37,299 bases of DNA from Chara braunii (GCA_003427395.1 BFEA01000005.1:3385912-3423210); one strand, 5' to 3'. Counted from the first letter of the stretch, positions 1 to 10,079 are shown. Notes: generated from the sequence alone by a model not told the origin. Numbers and translations are program-made.

Positions 1-205
1 AGATTAAAAGCGGTGGATAACCTTGTTCCAGTAGGTCATGGTCAACGAGAACTTATTATTGGAGATAGACAAACAGGTAAGACTGCTATAGCTATTGATA
101 CTATATTGAATCAAAAGCAACATGCAAAAGGTGCCTCTAAGAAATAAAAGTTGCATTGTATGTATGTAGCAATTGGTCAAAAACGTTCAACCGTAGAAGT
201 CCATT
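1..205 (+). pseudogene. atp1: mitochondrial atp1 fragment (nuclear insertion)
   Basis: Frame 1 reads as the nucleotide-binding core of the mitochondrial F1-ATPase alpha subunit, including the P-loop-like [15 protein letters not shown] and, further on, YVAIGQKRSTV. The alpha subunit is a non-catalytic nucleotide-binding part of ATP synthase. An in-frame TAA lies at 145-147, and similarity stops abruptly after KRSTV near position 205. The piece is therefore a broken insertion of mitochondrial DNA and not a gene. Its first 95 bases recur unchanged at 28717-28811. The window starts inside the fragment, so its 5' limit is unknown. Confidence 0.85.
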
Positions 206-1031
206 ACGAGACGGACACGACTTATTTAACGCCGTTAAAGATACTCGTAGTGAAGAACTCGCTGCGAAGACTCAAACTCATCGTGAAAGGGGATCACTGG
301 GGATAGTCAGCCCTTCGTTGAACCCCGACCGTGTCTTTGATACGGAGCTGAACGGAATACTCATGAACGTGAGATGCTGGTGGGATAATTGTCCGGACGT
401 GTTCGGCAAGGCCGATCCACTAAGTTTCATTTTGGGTTTTAGCTGAAGCGACAAGAGTCACATGAAACCCACGAAGGTGTTCAAAAATTTCGAAATGGTT
501 TTGTATTTCTGGGAATAAGCGTAACAAATTCATTTTAATGGTTAAATGAAAAGAATTTTTGTGTATTTTGACAGGGTAGTTATGAAAGAGATCACTGTGA
601 CAAGTTTTTTCGAAAAATTGTACGTACTACGTCCTCGTAGCGTGTTTTTTTCATTGTATGTTCGTCAATATTCAAAGGCCACGAAGTAGGAGAGCCTGGA
701 GAAGCTGATAAGAAACCTGAGAAAAGTCGGTCCGTGGAAGCCTTTAGCTCGTCGAGTAATGAGCGTGTTTGAAAAGAAGGGTCGAAGGCTAAGCCTTGCT
801 TCGAGAAATTGTGCGACTAGGCTTCGTATTCTATCGATTAGTGCTCTAGGTCTGGCGACTCCAATCAGCAAGTCGATGTTTTGAATTGAAGGCAACCAAT
901 TGTCAGGTCAGGCGGTCAATAAGACACTAACCCCACCCCCTCGTCCGGGGAGAAGCGTGGATAAGCACATACATAAATAAAATAAGTTGCTTGTTTTGTT
1001 GTGGTGGCTGCGTTAACTTTTTGGGTGAGTT
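206..1031. other. no gene recognised between mitochondrial fragments
   Basis: Short open frames occur on both strands (for example 156-446 + and 665-895 -), but none resembles a protein I recognise. This may be unrelated nuclear DNA or rearranged mitochondrial spacer joining the atp1 and cob pieces. Confidence 0.5.
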
Positions 1032-1214
1032 GCATTCTTAGCTCAGTTGGACAAAGCAGATTGTTTACTTTTAGGATGGATTAGATGTCAACCTGTGGAA
1101 GCACCCTATGTAGCTATTGGACAAATTGCATCAGGGTTTTTTTTCTTATACTTTGCAATTACGCCCTTTCTTGGTAAACTAGAAGCAAAACTTATCAAAA
1201 ATCATTGTGCATAA
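1032..1214 (+). pseudogene. cob: mitochondrial cob (cytochrome b) C-terminal fragment
   Basis: The frame from 1032 to the TAA at 1212-1214 reads [19 protein letters not shown] followed by a hydrophobic [13 protein letters not shown] segment. This is the C-terminal end of plant-type apocytochrome b, covering the last transmembrane helix. Cytochrome b is the haem-carrying membrane core of respiratory complex III. Only about 60 codons remain, with a stop (TGA) just upstream, so it cannot work. It sits between two atp1 pieces in opposite orientations, which suggests a rearranged organelle insertion. The family assignment is from motif memory and not from a search. Confidence 0.82.
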
Positions 1215-1490
1215 CTTTCATTTTAATTGAATGTCAAGTATACGTTTATTTTTTATTTTTTTTAACAGTCAGATTACCATAAAAAATAGATAACTTTTTA
1301 ATCGTTTGTAATTTTTGTGAAAATTCACCGACCTTGTTTGTTTTCTTTCGAGCCTTCGAAATATTTTTTTTTGTTTTTTAGTAAGTTTTTTTGTTCGTTA
1401 AACATTTTTCAAGATTTTTTAACAAGTTTTAAATTTTGATACGCGCATTTTATTTATCTCAATTTTTTTTTCCATCAAATCGCAATTGTG
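1215..1490. other. AT-rich spacer, no gene seen
   Basis: Strongly T-rich DNA follows the cob stop. It may be mitochondrial spacer carried with the insertion. No coding or RNA feature was recognised. Confidence 0.5.
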
Positions 1491-1540
1491 AATAACGGGA
1501 ATCGAACCCACATCCCCTGCTTCAAGCTCGGTCTGACATT
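1491..1540 (-). tRNA. 3' half of an organelle-type tRNA (remnant)
   Basis: On the minus strand, GGGTTCGATTCCC forms a T-arm with the classic TTC loop. It is preceded by CTTGAAG, which could be an anticodon loop (anticodon UGA, serine, if read that way). No matching 5' half or acceptor stem was found, so this is at most half a tRNA, consistent with a broken mitochondrial insertion. Confidence 0.35.
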
Positions 1541-1557
1541 TTGACAATTTTTTTTAA

Positions 1558-1790
1558 TAAAAGAGAGTGTAGATAAAACATATATCCTGGGAAAGTTTCT
1601 CAACCTGGTGGTCGACATAACAATAATGACATTTGTCGATATGCCACTGATTGTTTATTTAGATCATCATAGATAATTAGAGTGTGCATTCCATTGTCTC
1701 GGAAAAATTCTCCAATAGCACAACCTTCATAAGGAGCAAGAAATTGAAGAGGAGCAGAACCTGATGCAGTGGTTGTCACAAACCAACGAC
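1558..1790 (-). pseudogene. atp1: mitochondrial atp1 fragment, inverted relative to the first
   Basis: The minus strand reads the atp1 stretch that normally lies just downstream of the piece at 1-205: [19 protein letters not shown], then [12 protein letters not shown] and [16 protein letters not shown] at 1602-1600 replaces the arginine codon after RPPG (a CGA-to-TGA change), and the atp1-like frame continues past it as ETFPGYMFYLHS. The two neighbouring parts of one gene are thus present about 1.4 kb apart and in opposite orientation. This is a degenerate nuclear mitochondrial insertion. Confidence 0.85.
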
Positions 1791-2148
1791 CCAATAGATA
1801 GGGTAAGTAGTGTGTGTAATCTAACTAAGCTTCCCTTCGAACTGTGCGTGCAAGATTTCCAAGCACACGGCTCTCCATCAGTTTGGCAAAACTAATGACT
1901 GTTTCCCTTTCCTTTTCATGTACAATGGAAACTCTGACACCACACTTCGTGTCGACACACGGGCAAAAAAGTTGAAGGCGTTCCCAAATTTTCTTGGTAG
2001 AGGATAGGATCGTCTGTATTAAGGGTCTTTGTTTTACATGCTCAGTATGATTATCCTGTTAACAAAAAAAATCATATGCCGCGAAGGAATGGCTATTATC
2101 TAAAGTCAATGTTGTTGGTTTCGATGATATTGGTGATTGAGCGAAAAC

Positions 2149-2840
2149 AATAACGTTCAAGGAGTTTTTCCAAAAAATCAAAGAGAGATTGCTTGACAAA
2201 ACGACGGTCAACAAAGTCTTTAATGAGCTCACCACAATTAGCCAGAAGGGTTGGACCACTGTGGATGTTTTGTCACGTAAGGTAGATCATTTGTTGAAGG
2301 TGCCTGACTTGAATCTGCAGGATAACCAAGTCCATTCGAGGACAACTGGTGGTTGAAGCCAAATCCGATCAGTATAACTATAGACAATTTCGCGACCTCC
2401 CGCTTTAGAGGGGGCAAATGACTACACAGGTGAAGAGCACATATGTGTCCATTATGAGAGGTGGTCCATCAGGTGGGTTTCAGAATGAAAAAAGGATCTT
2501 GTGACAACAGAAGAGACAAGATCACACGCTCGTCGTCTTCGTTGACGACATCATGGAAAAGTGGCCCCTCGACGAGGCCGAGGGTGGAGCAAACAATGGC
2601 AATGAGTAAGGGAAGGGTGACGTCACTTCCATGGTGGCCAACAAGGGTGACACCAATTCGGGAGGATACAGTAAGAAAAATAAATCACGATTATTCCCAA
2701 AGCATCTCGGAATTGCAGTCGCAAGACCATAGGAAAAAATGAGTTTCACAAGAGAAGAATGGCAGAAAAGGGTAAACAACCGACAGTGTCTAAAGTATGG
2801 CACTGCAGAGAACATTATTGCATGACGCCCACTCATTCGT
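2149..2840 (+). pseudogene. Ty3/gypsy gag remnant with degenerate zinc knuckle
   Basis: Codons from about 2149 give a helical, charged segment (FKEFFQKIKERLL, then SQKGWTTVDVLSRKVDHLL) up to a TGA near 2354. Pieces then continue in other frames. Near 2785-2830 a CLKYGTA segment, with HYC continuing in the next frame, looks like a CCHC zinc knuckle whose second cysteine is now tyrosine and whose second half is shifted. The gag assignment rests on position before the protease and on this knuckle. No capsid similarity could be tested. Confidence 0.55.
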
Positions 2841-2984
2841 AACCCAAAAGGGAACAGCCAGTAAGAGTAGCGTTTTCTTCAACTGAGTTGGACGGTAAGG
2901 CCCCTGAAACCCTTTTCAAACCCCCAACTCGCATATCGCTCAGAAATCCTTAAAACTGTACTGTGTTTTGTCTCTCTGAGCGAA

Positions 2985-3460
2985 ACCTTTGACGAACTTG
3001 GTGATAAACTGATTGCTTTGAGAACTTCGTTGTCTAAGAATGCAAAGTATGAGGGTGAGTTAATGATTGTTGACATTAACATTGCACGTACAGGAGCAAG
3101 TGCTTTGTTAGATCATGGGTCAACGTTGTCCAAATTTTCATAAAAGGCAATTAAGAAATTGCATCTAGGCGTAAAAGTGCAGCACCTTCCGGGACCTATC
3201 ACGTCTGTGTTTGCAGATAAAAGCACGATCACTGTCTCTCAATATGTAAGTTGTGCTAAATGTTATTTCCGAACAAAGAAAGGAAAACAAATATTTCATG
3301 AAATAATATTCCTTGTAGAAAAAAATATACCATTTGCCTTGATTCTGGGAATGGATTGGCACGAGGAGGTCAATCCAGGAATCAAATTCAAAGAGAAGAT
3401 TGTCAACCCGAAGGATGAAAATTCTAACTTGAAACCAATCAAACCCTTTCATAAGTTTGG
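2985..3460 (+). pseudogene. retropepsin-like aspartic protease of the Ty3/gypsy element
   Basis: The frame reads LLDHGSTLSKF, matching the D-S/T-G active-site region of retroviral-type aspartic proteases but with His where Ser/Thr is expected (DHGST). It later reads ALILGMDWHEEVNPGI, matching the conserved ILGMDWL flap-end segment. A stop follows the active-site region (TAA, near 3141). The enzyme would cleave the Gag-Pol polyprotein. The altered active site and stop make it inactive. Confidence 0.75.
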
Positions 3461-3714
3461 TTCTGACTCGTCACTGTTTTTTTGTTGTACGAGTCTTCCT
3501 ACTTTTTCAAAATATGGTCACGAAAAAAAAATTGGCACACAACGTAATGATGGTACTCGTAAAGCAAGTCGGTAAGTATTATTCATTCTATTCTCCTCCT
3601 ATAGAAAAACTTCTATATGAATTTAAGGACTTGCAGACTGAACCCACAAACATAATTGAATGTGTTATCAAGCATACTATCAATATCATTCTTTGAAGTA
3701 AGATTCTCAAAGGA

Positions 3715-4470
3715 CCCATCTACCGAATGTCTCTTGTGGAAGTAGAAGAATTAAAGAAACAATTGTAAGAACTCACATAAAAAGGATGGATTCAATCGAG
3801 TTTTTCTCCCTATGGCGCTCCTATTTTATTTGTGTCCGAAAATAAAGGATAACTTAGATTTTGTATTAAATATCGAGGGTCGAATTTCGTCACTATGAAA
3901 AATGTGAAACCTCTTCCTCGCATTGATGAGTTGCTGAATCAGTTGCAGGGAAGCAAGTATTTCAGTAAAATTCATCTAAAGTCGAAATACCATCAGATCG
4001 AGGTGGCGCTTGAAGATCAACACTAGACAGTCTTTTGAACCAGGTATGGTCACCACGAGTTTGTGGTTATGTTTTTCGGACTGACTAATGCACATGCTAC
4101 TTTCCAAAAATCTATGAACGAATTGTGTTCGTCAATGGTTGGATCAATTCGTAATAGTATATCTCGATGATATCCTCGTGTATAATAAAACAATTGAGGA
4201 ACATCAGGAACACCTGCGAATGGTTCTACAGATATTGCGAGAATGCAAATACAAACTGAATCCTAAGAAATCTGAGTTTGCTATATCTGAGGTATTATAC
4301 ATTTGACACATAGTGACCGAAGAAGGATCAAGGTCTGAAGAGAAGGAAATAATAGCAATTCGGGATTGGCCCAGACCCAAGACTGTCATTGACTTAATAT
4401 CTTTTATAGGACTTGCTAGTTATTACAGGAAGTTTATAAGAAACTTTCACTGATAGTTGCACTTATAAAA
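3715..4470 (+). pseudogene. Ty3/gypsy reverse transcriptase domain, broken
   Basis: The conserved RT blocks appear in order: SSFSPYGAPILFV, LRFCIKYRGSNF, LPRIDELLNQLQGSKYFSK, a degenerate YHQIEVA block, FGLTNAHATFQK, the catalytic YLDDILVY, and LISFIGLASYYRKFI in the connection region. YxDD carries two of the catalytic aspartates. Stops occur after KGW, in the middle of the palm (DQH then TAG) and elsewhere, with frame changes around 4130. The domain order and spacing are normal for the family, but the gene cannot be translated through. Confidence 0.88.
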
Positions 4471-4479
4471 AAACTCTTA

Positions 4480-5057
4480 AAGAAAGAAAAACCTTTGTTA
4501 TGGGACAAAGATTGTGAGTTTGCATTTAAAAACTTAAAGCATGTGTTAACTCACTACACTGTAATCAAAATTATCTATTTTTCTCTCTTTCATTCTCACT
4601 ATTGATGATACTCGGTATAGAATTGAAGCGATGCTACAACAAGATGACGGCAAAGGATATAGACCCATTGAATTTATGTCTAAGCGTCTCCCGTCTAATA
4701 AGGTAGCTAACTCCGCATACTACAGAGAATGGTATGCCTTCGTTGCAGCTCTGGACACATGGAAACACTGCTTGCTCCAGATACACTTCACTACGTACTC
4801 AGACCACTCTACCGTGAAGTGGATAAAGACTCGACCTCGACTGTCCGACAAGTTAGTTAGATTGTCTGCATTTATTGATACGGTTGACTTTCAATTGAAA
4901 ACTACTAAGGAAAACTGTAATGTTGTTGTAGATGCTTTGTCCAGACGATCTGATTTATTTGAAGTTATTGTCTCTTATCTCGATATGTGGAATGACAAGT
5001 TAGTTAGATGGTCTGCATTTATTGATACGTTCGACTTTGAATTAAAAACTATTAAAC
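4480..5057 (+). pseudogene. Ty3/gypsy RNase H domain with internal 148-bp tandem duplication
   Basis: An open frame starting at 4631 reads RPIEFMSKRLPSNKVANSAY, TYSDHSTVKWIKTRPRL and VVVDALSRR, the usual C-terminal RNase HI region of gypsy polymerases. It degrades the RNA strand of the RNA-DNA hybrid during reverse transcription. The segment 4847-4994 (DKLVRLSAFIDTVDFQLKT to SYLDMWN) is repeated with divergence starting at 4995 (DKLVRWSAFIDTFDFELKT). The second copy is interrupted at 5056 by an inverted-repeat element and resumes at about 5717. Confidence 0.85.
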
Positions 5058-5153
5058 CATCACTACCTCCGAACCTGTTTTTGTCGACCCTGATTTTCAC
5101 TGTGCACCGAGTTTAGTCGAGCCGGGGCAGTTTCATCAAAGAAAGAAGAAGGG

Positions 5154-5225
<72 letters not shown>

Positions 5226-5712
5226 CCCGAACGCTTTGATAACCACCAGATACATTCGTCCAAGCACTTGTGTGACTGTGCCCTCAATGAGGGCGTGAAC
5301 GGAAAAAAACAAAAAAGCAAAAAAAAAAAAAAAAAGGAATCCCTTTTCCTGTGATTGAGGGCAGATACATGATGCTACAACAGTGAGACAGTTACGTGCC
5401 ACCTGTGAAACACGCCCTGCCTGGCTGGCAGGGCACTACAAGGATTTCAATACAAAAAGAAAAAGAAAAACGACCTGCGATCCATTTTTCAACATAGTAG
5501 CCAGATACATTCGTCCAAGCACTGGTACAACTTCCACCCTCGTGAGGGTCTTTCCCGACATCCCTGGAGTGAGGACTCTTCGTTTTCTTTCTTTTTTTTT
5601 TTTCTTTTTTTTCTTCTTTTTTCGTCGGCCTCCAACCCTGCCCCGAGCCCCGTGTTTTCAGGAGTAGGCTACTAGATGGACTTTGAGTTTGCATGGGAAA
5701 GGTAGTGGTGGT
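5056..5712. mobile_element. 657-bp non-autonomous inverted-repeat element with TTAA flanks
   Basis: The two ends are inverted copies: ACCATCACTACCT at the left, and a right end whose reverse complement is ACCACCACTACCT. TTAA lies directly outside on both sides (5052-5055 and 5713-5716). The interrupted RNase H frame continues on the right, so this is a clear insertion. The interior holds no credible gene. It has a 68-base A run, further A-rich and T-rich tracts, and a 23-base module (CAGATACATTCGTCCAAGC core) at 5246-5268 and 5501-5523. TTAA target duplication is the habit of piggyBac-type transposons, but the ends do not start with CCC, so family assignment is uncertain. Confidence 0.7.
5154..5221 (+). 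repeat. poly(A) run of 68 bases
   Basis: This is an uninterrupted A tract inside the inverted-repeat insertion. Its exact length is unreliable in short-read data. It produces spurious phenylalanine-rich and lysine-rich open frames that should not be annotated. Confidence 0.95.
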
Positions 5713-5716
5713 TTAA

Positions 5717-6130
5717 GGAAAAGTCTAATGTTGTTGCATACGCTTTGTCCATACGATTTGATTTATTTGAAGTTATTATTTTTTACTTCGATATGTGGAA
5801 TGGATTGAAAGACCAAATTCATAAGCGTTATATTGATGATCCAATTTGGAGTCCTATCATTGGGACTCTACAAAGAAACACTGAAGTATTCCCTGAATAT
5901 CGAATGCATGATGGCTTACTCTTCTTCATTGACAAAACCGAAACATGACTTTGCATTCCACATGAGGAACACATCAAGAGTATGATTATTGAGGAATGTC
6001 ATGACAGAGGACACTTCAGATTCAAGAAGACGTATGTCAACGTTAGAGAACACTTTAAATTGAAAGGAATGAACGAGGATGCGCTAACCTATAAGCGAAC
6101 TTGTCTTTTTTCCGAAGTTAACAGACCATC
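5717..6130 (+). pseudogene. resumed gypsy pol: RNase H end and integrase zinc-binding region
   Basis: After the insertion the frame resumes with AYALSIRFDLFEV, parallel to DALSRRSDLFEV of the first copy. It continues as YIDDPIWSPIIGTLQRNTEV and EYRMHDGLLFF to a stop (TGA, 5946-5948). Beyond it, ECHDRGHFRFKKTYVNVREH matches the HHCC zinc-binding domain that precedes the integrase core. Both histidines are visible and only one of the cysteines (TCLF) remains clear. This small domain helps integrase multimerise and bind the element ends. Confidence 0.78.
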
Positions 6131-6235
6131 GCACGAGAATCCATTGGGACTGTGAAGATCACTCCCTATTCCAAGTCAATAAGGTGAATCCACCTCAATT
6201 AATTTCATGAGTCTCACGAACAGTCGGAATGCAAT

Positions 6236-6660
6236 AATCCGGTAATGGTCATTGCGGATCGATTCTCTACATATGCTACATTCATTCCTCTATCTGTCGA
6301 AGCTAGAAAAAAACTCGTCATTCAGAAGTTTCAGATGCGATGGGTTTCAGGATATGGATTTAAAATAACCATCATCTCTGATCTGGATGTACGATTCACT
6401 GACCAACAGTGATAAAAGTTGAAGGCGTACGACACCCGATTGACCATGTTGTCAGGGAGACACCCTAAAACGAAAGGATAAATTGAACAGATGAATCATT
6501 TTTGCCAACAACTTTTGCTAATGTATGTACAACCAGATGAGATAGATTGGGATGAAAATTTGCTTAAGATTGCAAGTGTGTGTAGCAATAGTGTTCACGC
6601 CATCACCGGTAGAATCCCAAACGTACTTCGCAAGGATGGAAGTGGCAACGTCCCATTGAT
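6236..6660 (+). pseudogene. Ty3/gypsy integrase catalytic core, broken
   Basis: MVIADRFSTYATFIPLS carries the first catalytic aspartate, IISDLDVRFTDQQ the second, and IEQMNHFCQQLLLMYVQP the glutamate, giving the D,D-35-E arrangement of retroelement integrases. A TGA follows the second motif, and a TAA sits directly before IEQMN where a Q/T codon is expected. Integrase would insert the element's DNA copy into the chromosome. The order and spacing are normal, the reading frame is not. Confidence 0.85.
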
Positions 6661-6767
6661 GCTTTGACACGTGACCAAGTCCAACGGCTTTCCCAGGAAC
6701 ATGAGAATTTGCAGTTCTGTATGAAGAAAAAAGAAAAAAAGTCTACGAAAATATTCAAAAAGCTCAA

Positions 6768-7270
6768 GTGCAAATAATTAAACAGGCTAACAAACATCGT
6801 CGCCCATCTGAGTTCAAAGAAAAAAATCTTGTGTGGGTCAAGTCTACAGAATTGTCCTCAGAAAAAAATGTATTACAAAAACTGCTACCTATCTATTATG
6901 GGTCATGGGAAGTTCTCAAGGTGATAAGGGATACTGATGGACCATCATATAGAATAGATTGACCCCCACACCTCAAAACATATGTAGTCTTTCATGCCTC
7001 TAAACTACTGCCATACGTAGAAGGACGTGATTTCCCCAATAGGTCATCTATACTTCCTTCTTTTAATGGATGGAGGCTACGAAGTTGAGAAAAAACTTGA
7101 ACATGGATACGTTTTTGCACGTGGCTGAGGTAGGAAACAGAAGAAGTTCAAGGTAAAGTTCACGTCTCAACCCTCATTTGAAGCTCGATGGTTTAGCAAA
7201 AAAGAGCTTTTACCTACAGCTCCCCATAATCTCTATGCATATGAGCGAGAATTATTCAACTATGTCTAAA
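6768..7270 (+). pseudogene. integrase C-terminal region with chromodomain-like tail
   Basis: An open segment reads HRRPSEFKEKNLVWVKS, LLPIYYGSWEVLKVI and GPSYRID, the usual post-core region of gypsy integrases. After a stop come HLKTYVVFHASKLLPYVEG and then GYEVEKKLEHGYVFARG, KFKVKFTSQPSFEARWFSKK and a final TAA near 7267. The last part has the pattern of a chromodomain (E-VEKIL-H, K-V-W, E-W). This would place the element among chromodomain-bearing Ty3 elements. That placement is an inference from a degenerate sequence. Confidence 0.7.
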
Positions 7271-7743
7271 GGATTTCTACGATGGAACTTGAAAAATTGA
7301 GCCGGCAGGAATGCGATAACCCGCATAAATATGCCTTTGTCGTCGGCCAAGGGGGCCACCCTCAGGCCACAGACCGCCCTCAAGGCCCTACATCTGACTG
7401 TGGAAAATATAATCCCTGAAACAAGGCTTTAGAAGCCCTGTGCCCGAAAGTTGACCGAAGTCAGTTGTAACTCGGCATGTTGACACTCACGAGTCGAAGT
7501 CTTCACGGATTCAATCCAGGCCACTGATCAGACGCACACACTTGGTTGTACGCAGGTATCCAGGCAAAATTTGGTCCAAGTGGAAGCTTGTAACTGCACG
7601 AGATTCAGTCCTTTGGCTGTGAGTCAATCCGAGCCTATGTCTGTAAGAGACCAGAGGCTGGTCAAGGGGCGTCAACATTATTTATTGACCCAGCCCCTGG
7701 GAGTCAACATTCAGTCTTGCACTTGCTGCTAGACTTTGGCACG

Positions 7744-7798
7744 ACGCTGGCTTGATGCTGGTTTAACGCTGGCAAGAAGCTGGTACTACGCTGGCATT
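7744..7798. repeat. 11-bp minisatellite, five copies
   Basis: There are five consecutive 11-base units starting ACGCTGGCTTG, each keeping GCTGG with variable flanks. The period is not a multiple of three, so a coding origin is unlikely. Confidence 0.85.
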
Positions 7799-9154
7799 GT
7801 GTGATGACGACGCGAGACTGCTGCATTGCGTCTGGCGCCCTTCTGCTTTTGGGCGCCAGTTGTCTTCTTGGTTGCTGACGTGGCAAGTTTTTGGCATTAC
7901 TATCATGGCGCATGCCACACTGTCTTCGACGCAGTTTGGGGATGCGACAAGGAGGGAGATCAGGAACTGTGAGATTGATTGAGTGAGAGAGAGAAGGAAA
8001 CTTACCTGTTGATGTTGTCGACACTGCGCAGTGCAGAGCAATCTTCATGGAAGATTTCTGCCTACGTGGCACTATGCTGTGATCAGATATTCTCAGACTC
8101 GTTACTTGGATACTGTTTCCTGACGTGGACGTGGGGAGAGGCCCGGAGAAGGAGTGGGGATTGAGGGGGATCTATCTACAAGGACATTGATGGATACTTT
8201 TTCTTCCACCCTGTAAGTATATTCTCCCCCCCATCAGCTTCGTCTTATGGTTACAAGACATTGTATTACAGATCACATTTCATGATTATTGGAGACATTT
8301 ATCAGTGCTGAGACATCTTGTATTTCAACACTTGATGAGTTTCACTTCTGACTGGGTTCATTACAATCACTTCTAGTACATAAAGTCTGCAAAAAACATA
8401 GCCGATCCAAGATCGGATGGAGGCACTCGAAGCTGACTGATCAAAGAACACACTAAGACAAGAAAGAATAAGTTGCAAACCTTGAAGACACACAATCACT
8501 CCTAGCCACAGGCAAGAGCACACAATGAAGCCTGCAATTGTAAACAATCTACGCATCGAGAGGCAAAGACCACAGAAAGCTGCAGAGGCCAGCTCATCAA
8601 AATAGACAAGCAAAGTGCACAGGAAAAAATAACATTCGGGCCAAAATCCCAGCCAGATACAGTCCATATTCGCTCCGGCATTCCGACCAAAAAATGAACA
8701 GCGAGCCATCCACCAATGCCTACTTACCACAGATCAAGCCCAATGGCATACCTTCATCGTCCTTACCCATCTTCTCCCGTAAATACATGCCTCCTGACAC
8801 AAATGCATTCTCACAAGCGGAACAGCCAAATACATCCCGAAAGCCCATCAGATAGACAATCCCACCATCCTCTGCTGCGCATTATCTATCTTTCAAAACT
8901 CCACTCGATTGGTCAGCCTGTGTTGGGCAAAGGCTCCAGGAAGTTCAGAAACTCTATCGCTTGGAAGTAAATATGTACGAGGCATTTGAAACCCAAAGTG
9001 CCCGGGGGTGCGGACCGGCACTGGAATTTCCAAAAAGAAAAGGAAAAAATGCCAACTTTAGTGTGGCCAGAGGCTACATTGACACAGAATGGCGGGAAGG
9101 GTTAAACAGAACAAAGCTTTCCGGGTGTACTTAAGAAAACAAGAAAAACAAAAC

Positions 9155-9158
<4 letters not shown>

Positions 9159-9190
<32 letters not shown>
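9159..9190. repeat. (GA)16 microsatellite
   Basis: Sixteen uninterrupted GA units lie next to an A-rich stretch. Similar GA runs occur at 16851-16893 and 26916-26932. Confidence 0.95.
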
Positions 9191-9193
<3 letters not shown>

Positions 9194-9569
9194 TGTGATC
9201 GTACGGCTCCATTCTATTCTGGGGAGCATCAGTCCAGTTCCTTGTCCACAGACAAGCCGGAATACAAGGAATCCACTCTTATGCTTCCCCTCATTACAGC
9301 CAGAGGAACCACCCACAGCATTGATTGCTCTCTCTACAACAGATTTGACTGCCAGATACACCCATCCAGAAGAGCTCAAGCGACAGACATATCCGTATAT
9401 ACGAACAAACAGAATCAACTCCTCTCAGCCCAACTACCAGTCCTAGGCTGCCAGAACAGACATTAAGCACAAGAATTGGCTCTGGTTCTCCTCCGTTCTA
9501 GTGTGCAGTCCACTGTTTCAACTCGACCTAACGGTACTTGCACCTCCTCCTTCCCTCTGTTCCTCCAAG

Positions 9570-9840
9570 AGGGTTGCCAAATGACCCATCCCGGCCTTCT
9601 CCATCTCTTTCCGTTCCCTCGTTAGCCCCCTCCGAATCAACTCTTTCTCCTTACTCTCTACCCCCTATCGTTATCATGATGCATAGTCTACAGTTCCCAC
9701 TCAATCTAGCACTACATGTGCCTCTTTCTACCCCTTGTTCCTTCTCAGGACTTTCGAATCACCAATCCTAGCCTTCTCCCTCTCGTTCCATTTCCCTCAT
9801 TAACCTACGTTTCAGAATCCATTCCAGTGTTTGGACACTA
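9570..9840. repeat. diverged ~174-bp tandem duplication
   Basis: The pyrimidine-rich segment starting near 9572 (CTTCTCCATCTCTTTCCG, then CCCTCGTTA) is repeated with many changes near 9746 (CTTCTCCCTCTCGTTCC, then CCCTCATTA). Only about 100 bases of each copy can be aligned by eye. Confidence 0.5.
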
Positions 9841-10079
9841 ACATCTTCACCCCTACAGAACGTACAGTAATTGCAGCCGTATTTGGGCCAACATTCATTC
9901 TAGATACGGGGGTACTGACCGGGTGTTCTATTCGGGGGAAGACAGCAGACACTTGTCCCTGATGCTCTCGGGTGTGACCTCCACATTTGTATGATCTCCT
10001 TTGCTTCTCCCCTGGAGCTTTGGCAGATCATCACTTAGTCTGTGCAGTTAGAACTTGGGAGTTTTCCTATCGACTAGGT

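Larger units (their letters stand above)
2149..7270 (+). mobile_element. decayed Ty3/gypsy retrotransposon (gag-pol), chromodomain-like end
   Basis: Gag, protease, reverse transcriptase, RNase H, integrase and a chromodomain-like tail occur in the Ty3/gypsy order on the plus strand, broken by many stops and frameshifts. It is about 5.1 kb from the first gag-like codons to the terminal TAA near 7267. I could not find flanking long terminal repeats, a primer-binding site or a polypurine tract by eye. The element is dead: stops interrupt the RT and the integrase catalytic region. A later inverted-repeat insertion (5056-5712) splits its RNase H region. Each domain is described separately. Confidence 0.88.
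7271..10079. other. non-coding accessory stretch, no gene recognised
   Basis: Open frames here are short, overlap one another and have no recognisable domains. The longest, 8302-8730 on the minus strand (142 codons), is rich in Cys, Leu, Phe and Val and could form membrane segments. It has no recognised relatives and no supporting context, so I do not call it a gene. The stretch holds the small repeats listed separately (11-bp tandem repeat, GA microsatellite, diverged ~174-bp duplication). The last part is the 3' flank of the AQR gene. Confidence 0.5.

Noticed and set aside
5063-5402. Phenylalanine-rich open frames on the minus strand
   Set aside because: They are produced by the poly(A) run within the inverted-repeat insertion.
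9089-9466. 125-codon frame crossing the GA repeat
   Set aside because: It depends on the microsatellite, overlaps a similar minus-strand frame, and has no recognised domain.
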